Shown here in pieces: positions 1-7,182 of a DNA stretch of 44,491 bases. The notes beneath the pieces were generated by a model. That model did not search any database. It had not been told where the DNA came from and saw nothing but the letters and a program-made list of their open reading frames with translations. Within the stretch, counting starts at the first letter, position 1. Each line of letters opens with the position of its first letter. This DNA comes from Clostridiales bacterium (GTDB lineage Bacteria > Bacillota > Clostridia > Christensenellales > JAISNN01). A program made the translations under genes and the position numbers. The stretch covers positions 1 to 44,491 of the forward strand of contig JAITOU010000039.1 of assembly GCA_031289755.1 (NCBI GenBank). Direction: 5' to 3'.

Positions 1-66
1 AATGAGTTTAAACAAGGTGCGGCGAGCATAGAGCCGGATAAAAAAGACTATGCGGTTAGGTACTAA
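1..66 (+). CDS. C-terminal end of an unidentified protein (partial)
   Basis: An open frame enters from the left edge and stops at TAA 64-66. It encodes 21 residues ending in SIEPDKKDYAVRY. The piece is too short to assign to a family. The next gene encodes an aquaporin of the MIP family, so a FGGY-type sugar or glycerol kinase would be a possible neighbour, but nothing in these residues proves that. No clear terminator hairpin follows the stop. Confidence 0.5.
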   Translation, partial: NEFKQGAASIEPDKKDYAVRY

Positions 67-262
67 CCGTCGCTTCCTTTCCTTTCCTGTTTTACTCTTT
101 GTCTGTTTTAATATTCGGCGCAGTTTATTTGCGCAAAGTGGGCGTGTTTCTATAATGAAACGCGTTTTTTTTTAATATTAATAATAAAAAAGTCTTGCAT
201 TCAACATACTATATTAGATTTGTATAACTTAGACGGCGGCAATCTATATTTGTCTTTTAGGC

Positions 263-358
263 TTATACATCGTCGCATTTTCCTTGCGCGGCAATGCCGT
301 ATGCCGTCAAATGCGCTTCGTCTATGGCAAATTCTGCCAAAATTTGTCCGGCGTTCAT
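263..358 (-). other. possible 31-codon ORF or gene remnant
   Basis: In the 413-nt gap before the aquaporin, a short minus-strand frame runs from ATG at 358 to TAA at 263-265 and starts MNAGQILAEFAIDEAH. Its base composition is closer to the coding regions than to the AT-rich gap around it, and an in-frame TAA lies just upstream of the ATG. Only a weak GGGG stretch lies at ribosome-site distance, and I see no promoter for it. It may be a small gene or a decayed fragment. The rest of the gap (67-262) shows nothing recognisable. Confidence 0.2.
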
Positions 359-377
359 ATTTTAGACCCCAAGTCTA

Positions 378-406
378 TTGACAAATATTATTTTTTGTAA
401 TAAAAT
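378..406 (+). promoter_or_regulatory. sigma-A promoter of the aquaporin gene
   Basis: TTGACA (378-383) and TAAAAT (401-406) are separated by exactly 17 nt. Transcription would start near 413, giving a leader of about 67 nt to the ATG at 480. Confidence 0.75.
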
Positions 407-479
407 ATATTCGATAAAATGCCGGAAAGCAATATCATAAACAATGTACAGTCAAATAATAAAAACAAAGGAGTATCAT

Positions 480-1214
480 ATGTTAAATGCTTTTAATTGG
501 AAAAAATTTGTAGCGGAACTCTTCGGCACTTGCGTGCTTGTATTGTTCGGCTGCGGTGTAGCGGTTGTAAGCGGTGTAAACCTTGTCGCTACCGCTCTTG
601 CCTTCGGACTTGTAATAGTCGCGCTGGCTTACGTCATTGGGCCGGTGTCGGGTTGCCATATCAACCCTGCCGTTTCTCTCGGTCTTGCGATAAATAAACG
701 TATCTCTTGGTCGGAATTTGTCTGGTATGTAATAGCTCAGTTTATCGGCGCGATAATCGGCGCGGCATTGCTCTTACTTATCCAAAAGACAACGGGCGTC
801 GACGAAGTAACGGCTCTCGGACAAAACGCATTTGCACCTCAAAACACCCTAACACTTGGTGGGGCAATAATTACGGAAATCATTCTTACCTTCGTATTTG
901 TACTCACAGTCATATCCGTAACTGCCAAAAAATCCACGTCGGGCAAAAAAGCCGGCATAATCATCGGTCTTACCCTTACGCTCGTTCACTTACTCGGTAT
1001 CGGACTTACCGGAACGTCGGTAAACCCTGCCAGAAGCTTTGGACCTGCACTCTTACTCGGCGGTGTCAACGACGCTTTGGCTCTCCAACAAGTTTGGGTA
1101 TTTATAGTAGCTCCGCTTGTCGGCGCGGCTCTGGCTTCTTTCTTTGCAAAATACGTTCTCGGCACCGAAAAAGAAGAATGCGCCTGCTGTATCGAAGAAG
1201 CAAAAACCGAATAA
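480..1214 (+). CDS. aqpZ: aquaporin, AqpZ-like water channel (MIP family)
   Basis: A 244-aa integral membrane channel for water, possibly also small neutral solutes. Both half-helix motifs are present: NPA in GCHINPAVSLG and NPA in TSVNPARSFGPAL. The histidine in LVHLLGIG, followed by the arginine after the second NPA, matches the narrow aromatic/arginine filter of AqpZ rather than the wider filter of GlpF glycerol facilitators. Six hydrophobic segments are visible. The start at 480 is chosen because AAAGGAG (467-473) lies 6 nt upstream; an ATG at 444 in frame has no such site. The cytoplasmic C-terminus carries a Cys pair in EECACCIEE, which is unusual for the family. It is transcribed alone, between its own promoter and terminator. 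Confidence 0.9.
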   Translation: MLNAFNWKKFVAELFGTCVLVLFGCGVAVVSGVNLVATALAFGLVIVALAYVIGPVSGCHINPAVSLGLAINKRISWSEFVWYVIAQFIGAIIGAALLLLIQKTTGVDEVTALGQNAFAPQNTLTLGGAIITEIILTFVFVLTVISVTAKKSTSGKKAGIIIGLTLTLVHLLGIGLTGTSVNPARSFGPALLLGGVNDALALQQVWVFIVAPLVGAALASFFAKYVLGTEKEECACCIEEAKTE

Positions 1215-1245
1215 TCAAACAAACACAATATTTCCGGCAAATGAC

Positions 1246-1281
1246 AAAACCCCTGCTTTTTATGACAAGCAGGGGTTTTTT
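1246..1281 (+). terminator. intrinsic terminator of the aquaporin gene
   Basis: The arms AAAACCCCTGCTT and AAGCAGGGGTTTT pair perfectly around an 8-nt loop and end in a T run. Confidence 0.9.
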
Positions 1282-1303
1282 GATGTTAAATCAAACTTGA
1301 ATT

Positions 1304-1504
1304 TTAATGCTCACGCCCAAGCAAATAATCAGCGGTTACGTCAAAATAATCGGCTAATTTTGCAATATAACTTGCCTTAGGCTCGTTGATTTCGTTTTCC
1401 CAATAACTTATCGCACGGGAAGTGACACCGATATTCTTTGCCAATTCTTCCTGTGTTAAATGCTTTTCTGTTCGCAATTCTCTAATGATTTGGGATATTA
1501 CCAT
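1304..1504 (-). CDS. XRE-family HTH transcriptional regulator, probable repressor of the 1737-4665 cassette
   Basis: A 66-aa DNA-binding protein that is nearly all one Cro/CI-type helix-turn-helix domain. LTQEELAKNIGVTSRAISYWENE covers the two helices and the recognition region, and the end is the typical DYLLGR. There is no ligand domain. I start it at ATG 1504 rather than the upstream ATG at 1549, because a TATAAT box ends 7 nt before 1504. This makes the message leaderless, and the box sits next to a palindrome shared with the promoter of the divergent NTPase gene. The likely role is repression of both units at that palindrome. Binding is inferred from the shared site, not shown. The 1549 start would give 81 aa and cannot be fully excluded. 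Confidence 0.8.
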   Translation of the reverse strand: MVISQIIRELRTEKHLTQEELAKNIGVTSRAISYWENEINEPKASYIAKLADYFDVTADYLLGREH

Positions 1505-1511
1505 ATTCAGA

Positions 1512-1529
1512 ATTATAGAAGAAAACTTC
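1512..1529 (-). promoter_or_regulatory. promoter -10 and operator of the XRE gene
   Basis: On the minus strand GAAGTTTTCTTC (1529-1518, a palindrome with arms GAAG and CTTC) directly abuts TATAAT (1517-1512). The -35 region is poor. The A of the ATG is 8 nt downstream of the -10 box, where transcription would begin. The same 12-mer recurs at 1664-1675. Confidence 0.6.
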
Positions 1530-1654
1530 AAATGTATATAGTCATTCAAGAAATCTTCTTTGAATTATCTTATTATAATTTAGAAACCATGCGAAAAAAT
1601 TCTTAATATAAAAAAAATGAAATAAAATAAAATAAATTAATTTTGTAATACATA

Positions 1655-1683
1655 TTGACTTCGGAAGAAAACTTCTGTAAAAT
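1655..1683 (+). promoter_or_regulatory. promoter of the NTPase operon with an embedded operator
   Basis: TTGACT (1655-1660) and TAAAAT (1678-1683) flank a 17-nt spacer. GAAGAAAACTTC (1664-1675) occupies most of that spacer, 2 nt from the -10 box. This is a classic position for a repressor that blocks RNA polymerase. A nearby AAGAAATCTTCTT (about 1549-1561) is a degenerate third version. Confidence 0.75.
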
Positions 1684-1736
1684 ATAAGGGAAAGAGCAAA
1701 ACGAACATTCTAAGCAAATGAAGGAGATTAATTTAA

Positions 1737-4082
1737 ATGGCCGAAAAAGATAGAAATAAGGAAGCTATGGAATTTTTACAATATGTAAACAAAAAAAATT
1801 ATGACGTAAAAACGATAATGCTTTCTACGCCGTACCGATGCAGCGTTCCGATCGACTTTAGCTTTAACAAAAAATTAACTGAACCAATATTTTTTAATAA
1901 TTTTTATGTCGAATCAGATGATTCTAAAAAAATCAAAGAAGATTTCTATAAAAATATATTTGATGCAAGTTCAAAGAATATATATTTTATCAGAGGGTAT
2001 TCCGGTTGTGGCAAAACGATATATCTTAATAGTCTTTTATATGATATAAAACAAAGAAATGATAAAATAGGGTATTATATTAAAAAATTTGATTTGAGTG
2101 AAGCGAAAGGAACTATGTGTTTTTTTCGTGTGCCGATTTATAACGAAATAACATTAGAAAGTACCGCATTAAAGCAATTTAACGCTTTACTGATAAATTC
2201 TATTTCAGACTTTTTAATGAATATTGTAGCAAAATTGGAATTATTTAAAGCATTTTGCGAGTTTTGGTCAAGTATTATCCAGCATGAGTCTTATGCTCCA
2301 TTGAAAAATGTCATAGAAGCCTACTATGCAGGTTACATAGATGAGCCTGAAATGATTAATAGGCTTAGGCAATTTATTGAACCGTATTATCAGAATACTA
2401 GTGAATTGCTGAAAATAAATATGTTGTTAGCTTATTCAGCGGCAAAACATCAATATACTCATTATCGTGGGGATATAAAAGGAATCAAAATAATATTTGC
2501 ATTTGATAATATCGAACACTATATAGGAAGCGATGTAATCTACGATGAGAACATTGAAACGATAATGGACATTATAATAGAATTTGCAACAACAGAAAAA
2601 GATCATTTCAACTTGTATGAAATCAAATACAAGAAAAAAGAACTCACATTTTTTGAAAGCTTTCAATTTATTGTAGCCATGAGAGATACTACGGAAAAAA
2701 TGCTTACAAAACATGAGCATGATTTTAGTATAAACGATATAACGGTAGATTTGACCGGTGTATATGATGCAGATAAAATAATTTCGGCAAGACGTACTTT
2801 TTTTAAGGATAACGACAATATAAAAAAACAAGAAAAAAAATTGGCTATGTTAGAAGCGTTATTGCGAGATGAAAATACTTTGGAAAAAGGCTTTAGCGAT
2901 CGAATCAGAAAAATGTACAATTATAATATGAGAAGAATAACGGATTATTTTTTGGATGCAATAAACGATGAAGCTGTTCAACAATATGAGTTATTGCAAA
3001 GAAGGCACTTTCCAGACATTCGATCGTCAAAATTTGTAACTCGCAGAATGATATTAAGAAAAATGTTTGATCAAATTAATGTAAAGGCATATTTTAAAAG
3101 CCTAAATTTAGTCACAAAGGACGGAAATAACGGCGTTAGTTATGTAAGACAAATATTAACCTTTTTGCATAATGAAAATCCAAATAATAGCAGAAAAGGA
3201 GAATATATTTATTTTAGAGATTTTGTAAGCAACCAACTCGGTGTATCATCATGTGTTGCGCTAAGCGACGAGCAAAAAAATAGGATTAACAAATTAGCAG
3301 AAATAATTTGTTTTCTTCAGCAAGACAGTAAAATCTATAATTGGAGTCAATTAGTTGTAGTAAAATTTAATCAAAAACAATTCGATGCCAGCAGGTTAGC
3401 AGAAAAACTAAAAAATGCGGCAGAAGGAGTATCAACCGAAGATTGTTTAGCAGAAAATTTTGGAATAAAGATAACGGAAGCCGGAAGATTTTTTGCCTTT
3501 ATGCTAAATGATTTTGAATATTTTGCATGTAGATATTGCGAAAATTCGCAGCCGTTGTTTTATGATTACAACTCCCAACAGGGTAACCCTAAGGAGTGTA
3601 TAAGAATTATTAAAACAACAAGCGACAAAGCAATAACTTGTATTGGGGCTACATTTGTTTTCGATAATATTTATTGTAACAAAAGTTTTTCAAAGTTATT
3701 TGGTCCGAATTCATGCTTATACCCAAACGATGATGGAGAAAGCCAAACGCATGTACAGAGAATAGCCGATAATCATTTATCATATTTATTAACTTACAAA
3801 ATATATATTGAAAATAATTATTCTTCATTGGGCTTAAAAAGAAGCGATGCCGATATCATACAAAAAGCAACTATCGAAGCAGCAAAGGCGTATATAAAAA
3901 AACTACATGAATTTACAAGCAAGAAGGATACAAACGGATTTTATTATTTGAGCGGAAAAGCGACAACCGAAGGAGACGACAAATATTATAAGCGTCATTT
4001 AGAAAGGTGGGGGCTACCAGAGGAGCTTTTAGTCAAAAATAAAAACGATAAAAAGGGGAGTACGACCGATGACAACATATGA
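1737..4082 (+). CDS. P-loop NTPase of unknown function (STAND/AAA-like), candidate defence protein
   Basis: A 781-aa protein I do not recognise as a named family. It has a Walker A motif GYSGCGKT (residues 87-94), a Walker B-like stretch KIIFAFDNIE (251-260, with D257 and E260) and a sensor-like FIVAMRDTTE (311-320). This order resembles STAND, KAP or ORC-like ATPases. About 155 residues separate Walker A from Walker B, so there is an insertion. The C-terminal 400 residues are rich in aromatic and charged residues and match no domain I know. No membrane segment is apparent. GGAG lies 9 nt before the ATG. The frame overlaps the next gene by 14 nt, indicating translational coupling. Codon use is strongly AT-biased compared with the sugar genes to the right, which suggests acquisition by transfer. 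Alternatives are a plasmid or phage maintenance ATPase. Confidence 0.75.
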   Translation: MAEKDRNKEAMEFLQYVNKKNYDVKTIMLSTPYRCSVPIDFSFNKKLTEPIFFNNFYVESDDSKKIKEDFYKNIFDASSKNIYFIRGYSGCGKTIYLNSLLYDIKQRNDKIGYYIKKFDLSEAKGTMCFFRVPIYNEITLESTALKQFNALLINSISDFLMNIVAKLELFKAFCEFWSSIIQHESYAPLKNVIEAYYAGYIDEPEMINRLRQFIEPYYQNTSELLKINMLLAYSAAKHQYTHYRGDIKGIKIIFAFDNIEHYIGSDVIYDENIETIMDIIIEFATTEKDHFNLYEIKYKKKELTFFESFQFIVAMRDTTEKMLTKHEHDFSINDITVDLTGVYDADKIISARRTFFKDNDNIKKQEKKLAMLEALLRDENTLEKGFSDRIRKMYNYNMRRITDYFLDAINDEAVQQYELLQRRHFPDIRSSKFVTRRMILRKMFDQINVKAYFKSLNLVTKDGNNGVSYVRQILTFLHNENPNNSRKGEYIYFRDFVSNQLGVSSCVALSDEQKNRINKLAEIICFLQQDSKIYNWSQLVVVKFNQKQFDASRLAEKLKNAAEGVSTEDCLAENFGIKITEAGRFFAFMLNDFEYFACRYCENSQPLFYDYNSQQGNPKECIRIIKTTSDKAITCIGATFVFDNIYCNKSFSKLFGPNSCLYPNDDGESQTHVQRIADNHLSYLLTYKIYIENNYSSLGLKRSDADIIQKATIEAAKAYIKKLHEFTSKKDTNGFYYLSGKATTEGDDKYYKRHLERWGLPEELLVKNKNDKKGSTTDDNI

Positions 4083-4665
4083 AGTGTGCTATTTAGTTAT
4101 AATATTTCTCGCTCCGATTTGCTCTCTAATAATAGCTTTTTTTCTCGGAAAGAATGTTATCAAAAGTAGTTGGAAGCACAAAAAATTAGAATCTCTTTCG
4201 GGGTTTTATGAGAGATTTTTACTGCATTTGAAAATATTGAATAAGTTTTTGGATCAATTTGAATTTGCTGAATTTAGATTAGAAACGAAAACAAAACAAG
4301 TGATAAATATAGGAAGCTTGTCGGAAAATTTTTTGAGATTATTATTAAATTCTGAAAATCAGTTGGTTTTAAGTAAAAAAATTGCCGTATTGAAAGCCGA
4401 ACTTGTCGAAAAATTGATTAAATTCAGTGAGCCACTAAGTGTAGATTATCCAGATGACATACAAGCAAATGCAGAAAAAAAAGAGTTGACAAAAATAGTT
4501 AAAGAGCTTATAAAAGAAATCGACAAAGAAACAACGGAATTAATAAAAGAATGCTTACCGAAAGCCAAGCAAATAACAGATGTGAATTTACCAAAGCGGC
4601 GACAAGGAAAAATCAATATAAAACTAAGACATAAAAAAACGGGCTGTTTTAAACACAAAAGTTAA
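4069..4665 (+). CDS. single-pass membrane protein coupled to the NTPase
   Basis: A 198-aa protein of unknown family. Residues 6-30 form one hydrophobic segment (CYLVIIFLAPICSLIIAFF), followed by a long, charged, mostly helical cytoplasmic part with coiled-coil character, and a basic tail (KRRQGKINIKLRHKK). It starts inside the NTPase gene with a 14-nt overlap and an AGGGGAG-like ribosome site, so the two are almost certainly made together. A membrane partner beside an NTPase fits an effector or anchor role, but no catalytic motif is visible. Its last codons form the left arm of the terminator. AT content matches the NTPase gene. Confidence 0.7.
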   Translation: MTTYEVCYLVIIFLAPICSLIIAFFLGKNVIKSSWKHKKLESLSGFYERFLLHLKILNKFLDQFEFAEFRLETKTKQVINIGSLSENFLRLLLNSENQLVLSKKIAVLKAELVEKLIKFSEPLSVDYPDDIQANAEKKELTKIVKELIKEIDKETTELIKECLPKAKQITDVNLPKRRQGKINIKLRHKKTGCFKHKS

Positions 4666-4678
4666 AAACAGCCCGTTT
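4637..4678. terminator. bidirectional intrinsic terminator between convergent genes
   Basis: AAACGGGCTGTTTT (4637-4650) pairs with AAAACAGCCCGTTT (4665-4678). The minus-strand copy is followed by a run of seven T, so it is strongest for the gene at 4696-5364. The stop codon of the membrane protein lies at the loop edge. Confidence 0.85.
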
Positions 4679-4695
4679 ATTATTCAATCTTATTA

Positions 4696-5364
4696 TTATT
4701 TCCCAAGCGCGTGCTTGATATATTCGGACAATTCTTTAAAGGCACTGCGTGTGTTGATTTCGTCGAGAGTTTCTATCAATCCGGCGATTTCGTTGTCGGT
4801 GAGAGATGATTTGGAAATCTGTTCCGCTCTGTTTTTGACTATGTAGTTGACGGTGTAGGCAAGCGGCGATTTGTCGGATATAAGCTTTGCGACGACCTTG
4901 CTTTTGCTTGCGTACTGTATGTAATCCTTGTTTAATCTGGCATAGTCGAGCTTGCCCTTAGCATTGATGTATTCCGTCACGATAGCGTTGTAGACGGGCG
5001 AGCCTACCATGTCGATTTTTTCGATTTCGTTTTCGGTTACGGCTTCTTCGGCTTCGGCTAAGTCGGCTAAGTCGGGCTGTACGGCGGCAGGCTTTTGGGG
5101 TTGACCGACTTTGCCGCGAGCGGAGTAAGGCAGCCCTGAGGTCAATTCTAACGCCTCAGCGACGGCGTTGTCGGTGAAGAGAGCCGTATCTATGCTCCCG
5201 TAAGCGATAGCTTTTGCCGTTCTGCGGTCGAGCGTATATGATGCGGAAGCCTGCGTGTCTAATCTGTGTATTTTGAGTCCGGCTCCGCCCGTCGCAAGCT
5301 TTTGCTTATAAGCTATTGCCGGAATCGTTGATAATTCGACAACTGTTGTTCTGATAATCTTCAT
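4696..5364 (-). CDS. hypothetical protein
   Basis: A 222-aa protein I do not recognise, with no signal peptide or membrane segment. A basic and hydrophobic N-terminal half (to about residue 85) is joined by an Ala/Pro/Glu-rich linker (QPQKPAAVQPDLADLAEAEE) to a helical C-terminal half. AAAGAGGT lies at good distance before the ATG. It lies 96 nt downstream of the MFS gene on the same strand and could be cotranscribed with it, though nothing in the sequence ties it to transport. Base composition is like the resident genes, not the AT-rich cassette next door. Confidence 0.65.
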   Translation of the reverse strand: MKIIRTTVVELSTIPAIAYKQKLATGGAGLKIHRLDTQASASYTLDRRTAKAIAYGSIDTALFTDNAVAEALELTSGLPYSARGKVGQPQKPAAVQPDLADLAEAEEAVTENEIEKIDMVGSPVYNAIVTEYINAKGKLDYARLNKDYIQYASKSKVVAKLISDKSPLAYTVNYIVKNRAEQISKSSLTDNEIAGLIETLDEINTRSAFKELSEYIKHALGK

Positions 5365-5460
5365 AATATTTTACCTCTTTGCTTTATATTTTGTCTTGCT
5401 AAATTGTTTGAGTTATAATAATTTATGCGGAGATTTTTTTGCCGTCTTCCGCTAAATCAC

Positions 5461-6789
5461 TTAATCGGAATTGCCAGCTTCCGGGATAGCTTCCGCAGAT
5501 ATGCTTTCGGTGTCCGCGCTTTGTGTATCCGCTACAATAGGCTTTTGTTTGGCGTCCTTTATAAAGAAGAGCAAAACGACGGCGATAGCGAGAGTGGCAA
5601 GGCAGTAAGGAAAGAGAATAAGTCTGCCGAGCGCTACTTGAAGCGCGCCGCTTGCGATAGGCGTGACGACCATTGCCACCGTCATAGCGGTGTTAAAGAT
5701 GCCCGTGCTTTTACCGATTTCTTTGGGGTCGGAAAGCTCTAACATATAAGGGAAGAGATTGACCAAGGCGACCGAGTAGCCGATACCCGCCATGATAAAG
5801 CTTACAAACATAAGGACGGTCAGGCTTCTTTGAGTGGACGCAATGATAAAAGCAAGAATCATTATATCGAGTCCGATTATGAGCAAATGCCGCCGTTGCA
5901 GCTTCTTTGAAAGCTTGCTGACGGGGACTGCCGCCGCGCAAGCCGCGACAAGGCAGAGAAGCTGGGGTATTGTAAAGCCGCCCTTTAAAAGACCGAGAAC
6001 GTCGGTCGCATATACCGACAGTGACGATACGAGACCGTTAAAAGCCATATAAAAGAAGAAGACCGCCGCTAAGAGAATGATTTTGTTGCGTTTTATGTGT
6101 TCGCGGTTGACGTTAAAGTCATTGACTTCCGTTTCGGAATCCTCGCCTTTTTCGGCTTCGGGCAAGTCGTCGTATTCTTTTCTCCAACGGTTTTCGCGAA
6201 CCGTGAAGATAAATACTACGATGAGTACAGCCATGAGTAAGGCGTCTATGTAAAAGATAAACTGATAATCGACTAAGGTGCGCAATTCGACGAGCGCGAT
6301 ACCGACGACCGTAGCTATAATGCTGACGATTTGAGTCAGAGCGTTAGCCTTGCGGCGGAGCGACAGCGGCGTAAGGTCGGGCAGAAGTGCCAAGGACGCC
6401 GGACGCGACATAGCGTTGAGAGCGAGAACCGAACCGACCAATATGAGAAACATCCATTTTGAATTTAATCCGAGCGCAATGCCCGCGAGTATCCACAAAA
6501 CCACTGCGGCAATAGCAAAAATCAATATATATGGAGTTCGTTTGCCGTATTTGCTTCGGCTCTTATCGGACAATATTCCAAAGATAGGGAGCAGGAAAAG
6601 CCCCAAAATATTGTCCAAAGCCATTACCACGCCTTTCCAAAAGTCGTCGAGTCCGAGACCGCCGACCGCAACGGAGTCTGTGGCAATGAGCGGCATTATC
6701 GCGTCGAAGACGCTGTTAAAAATGGAAATCCACGCGAATGCCAAAGAGATTTTTAAGGTTCTCGCTGTAAAATCTTGTTTTTTGTACAT
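5461..6789 (-). CDS. MFS transporter, probable sugar symporter
   Basis: A 442-aa inner-membrane transporter with about 12 hydrophobic segments. The loop after the second helix (LSDKSRSKYGKRTPY) is the hallmark of glycoside/sugar symporters of the GPH/SLC45 type. A charged central loop (RENRWRKEYDDLPEAEKGE) separates the two six-helix halves. The C-terminus is a short acidic tail. The substrate cannot be read from sequence; with a glycan locus starting 400 nt away on the other strand, a sugar is likely. Its ribosome site (AAGGAT) is rather far from the ATG. The 393-nt gap upstream (6790-7182) contains a TATAAT-like box for this strand at 6858-6863 without a good -35, and the GH28 promoter. Confidence 0.8.
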   Translation of the reverse strand: MYKKQDFTARTLKISLAFAWISIFNSVFDAIMPLIATDSVAVGGLGLDDFWKGVVMALDNILGLFLLPIFGILSDKSRSKYGKRTPYILIFAIAAVVLWILAGIALGLNSKWMFLILVGSVLALNAMSRPASLALLPDLTPLSLRRKANALTQIVSIIATVVGIALVELRTLVDYQFIFYIDALLMAVLIVVFIFTVRENRWRKEYDDLPEAEKGEDSETEVNDFNVNREHIKRNKIILLAAVFFFYMAFNGLVSSLSVYATDVLGLLKGGFTIPQLLCLVAACAAAVPVSKLSKKLQRRHLLIIGLDIMILAFIIASTQRSLTVLMFVSFIMAGIGYSVALVNLFPYMLELSDPKEIGKSTGIFNTAMTVAMVVTPIASGALQVALGRLILFPYCLATLAIAVVLLFFIKDAKQKPIVADTQSADTESISAEAIPEAGNSD

Positions 6790-7048
6790 AGCTTATCTTT
6801 AATCCTTATCTAAAAATATCGATGCCGAAAAAAAACACGCACACACCGATAGTAGACATTATATCATAAACCGAAGACAAAAAAAATGATTTTCTAAAAT
6901 TTTTTCAAAATCTTTATAATATTTACGGTAAATAAAGCTAAAACGGACAAGAACGGGCTTGATAAAACGCCGTGTTTTGAGGCATTCCGTTTTTTTTGCG
7001 CTCTGCATTTGAAAAGGCGTATATATTTCAAAAAGCTCCGATATCCGC

Positions 7049-7065
7049 TTTGTCCATATCTTATG
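7049..7065 (+). promoter_or_regulatory. putative AraC-type activator box upstream of the GH28 operon
   Basis: TTTGTCCATATCTTATG lies 12 nt before the -35 box. The same sequence less one base is found 14 nt before the -35 of the eda operon (15686-15700). The shared position relative to two promoters suggests an activator site, probably for the AraC protein encoded at 14677-15414. Confidence 0.6.
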
Positions 7066-7077
7066 CTAAATTGATTA

Positions 7078-7106
7078 TTGATTTTTCGGCGATTTTTTTA
7101 TATAAT
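7078..7106 (+). promoter_or_regulatory. promoter of the GH28 operon
   Basis: TTGATT (7078-7083), 17 nt, TATAAT (7101-7106). Transcription would begin near 7113, giving a leader of about 70 nt. Confidence 0.75.
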
Positions 7107-7182
7107 TTTAAAGGCGCGGTGCGATTAATTTTCAGGACGTGACACTTCGGCAATAAGGTCATGCCCTTTCAGGGATTTGTTT

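Noticed and set aside
1304..1549. Longer XRE start at 1549
   Set aside because: The extra 15 residues cross the operator and -10 box; the 1504 start matches the family length.
6963..7000. AAAACG...CGTTTT hairpin with T tract in the MFS-GH28 gap
   Set aside because: Bulged stem with no plus-strand gene before it to terminate; probably chance.
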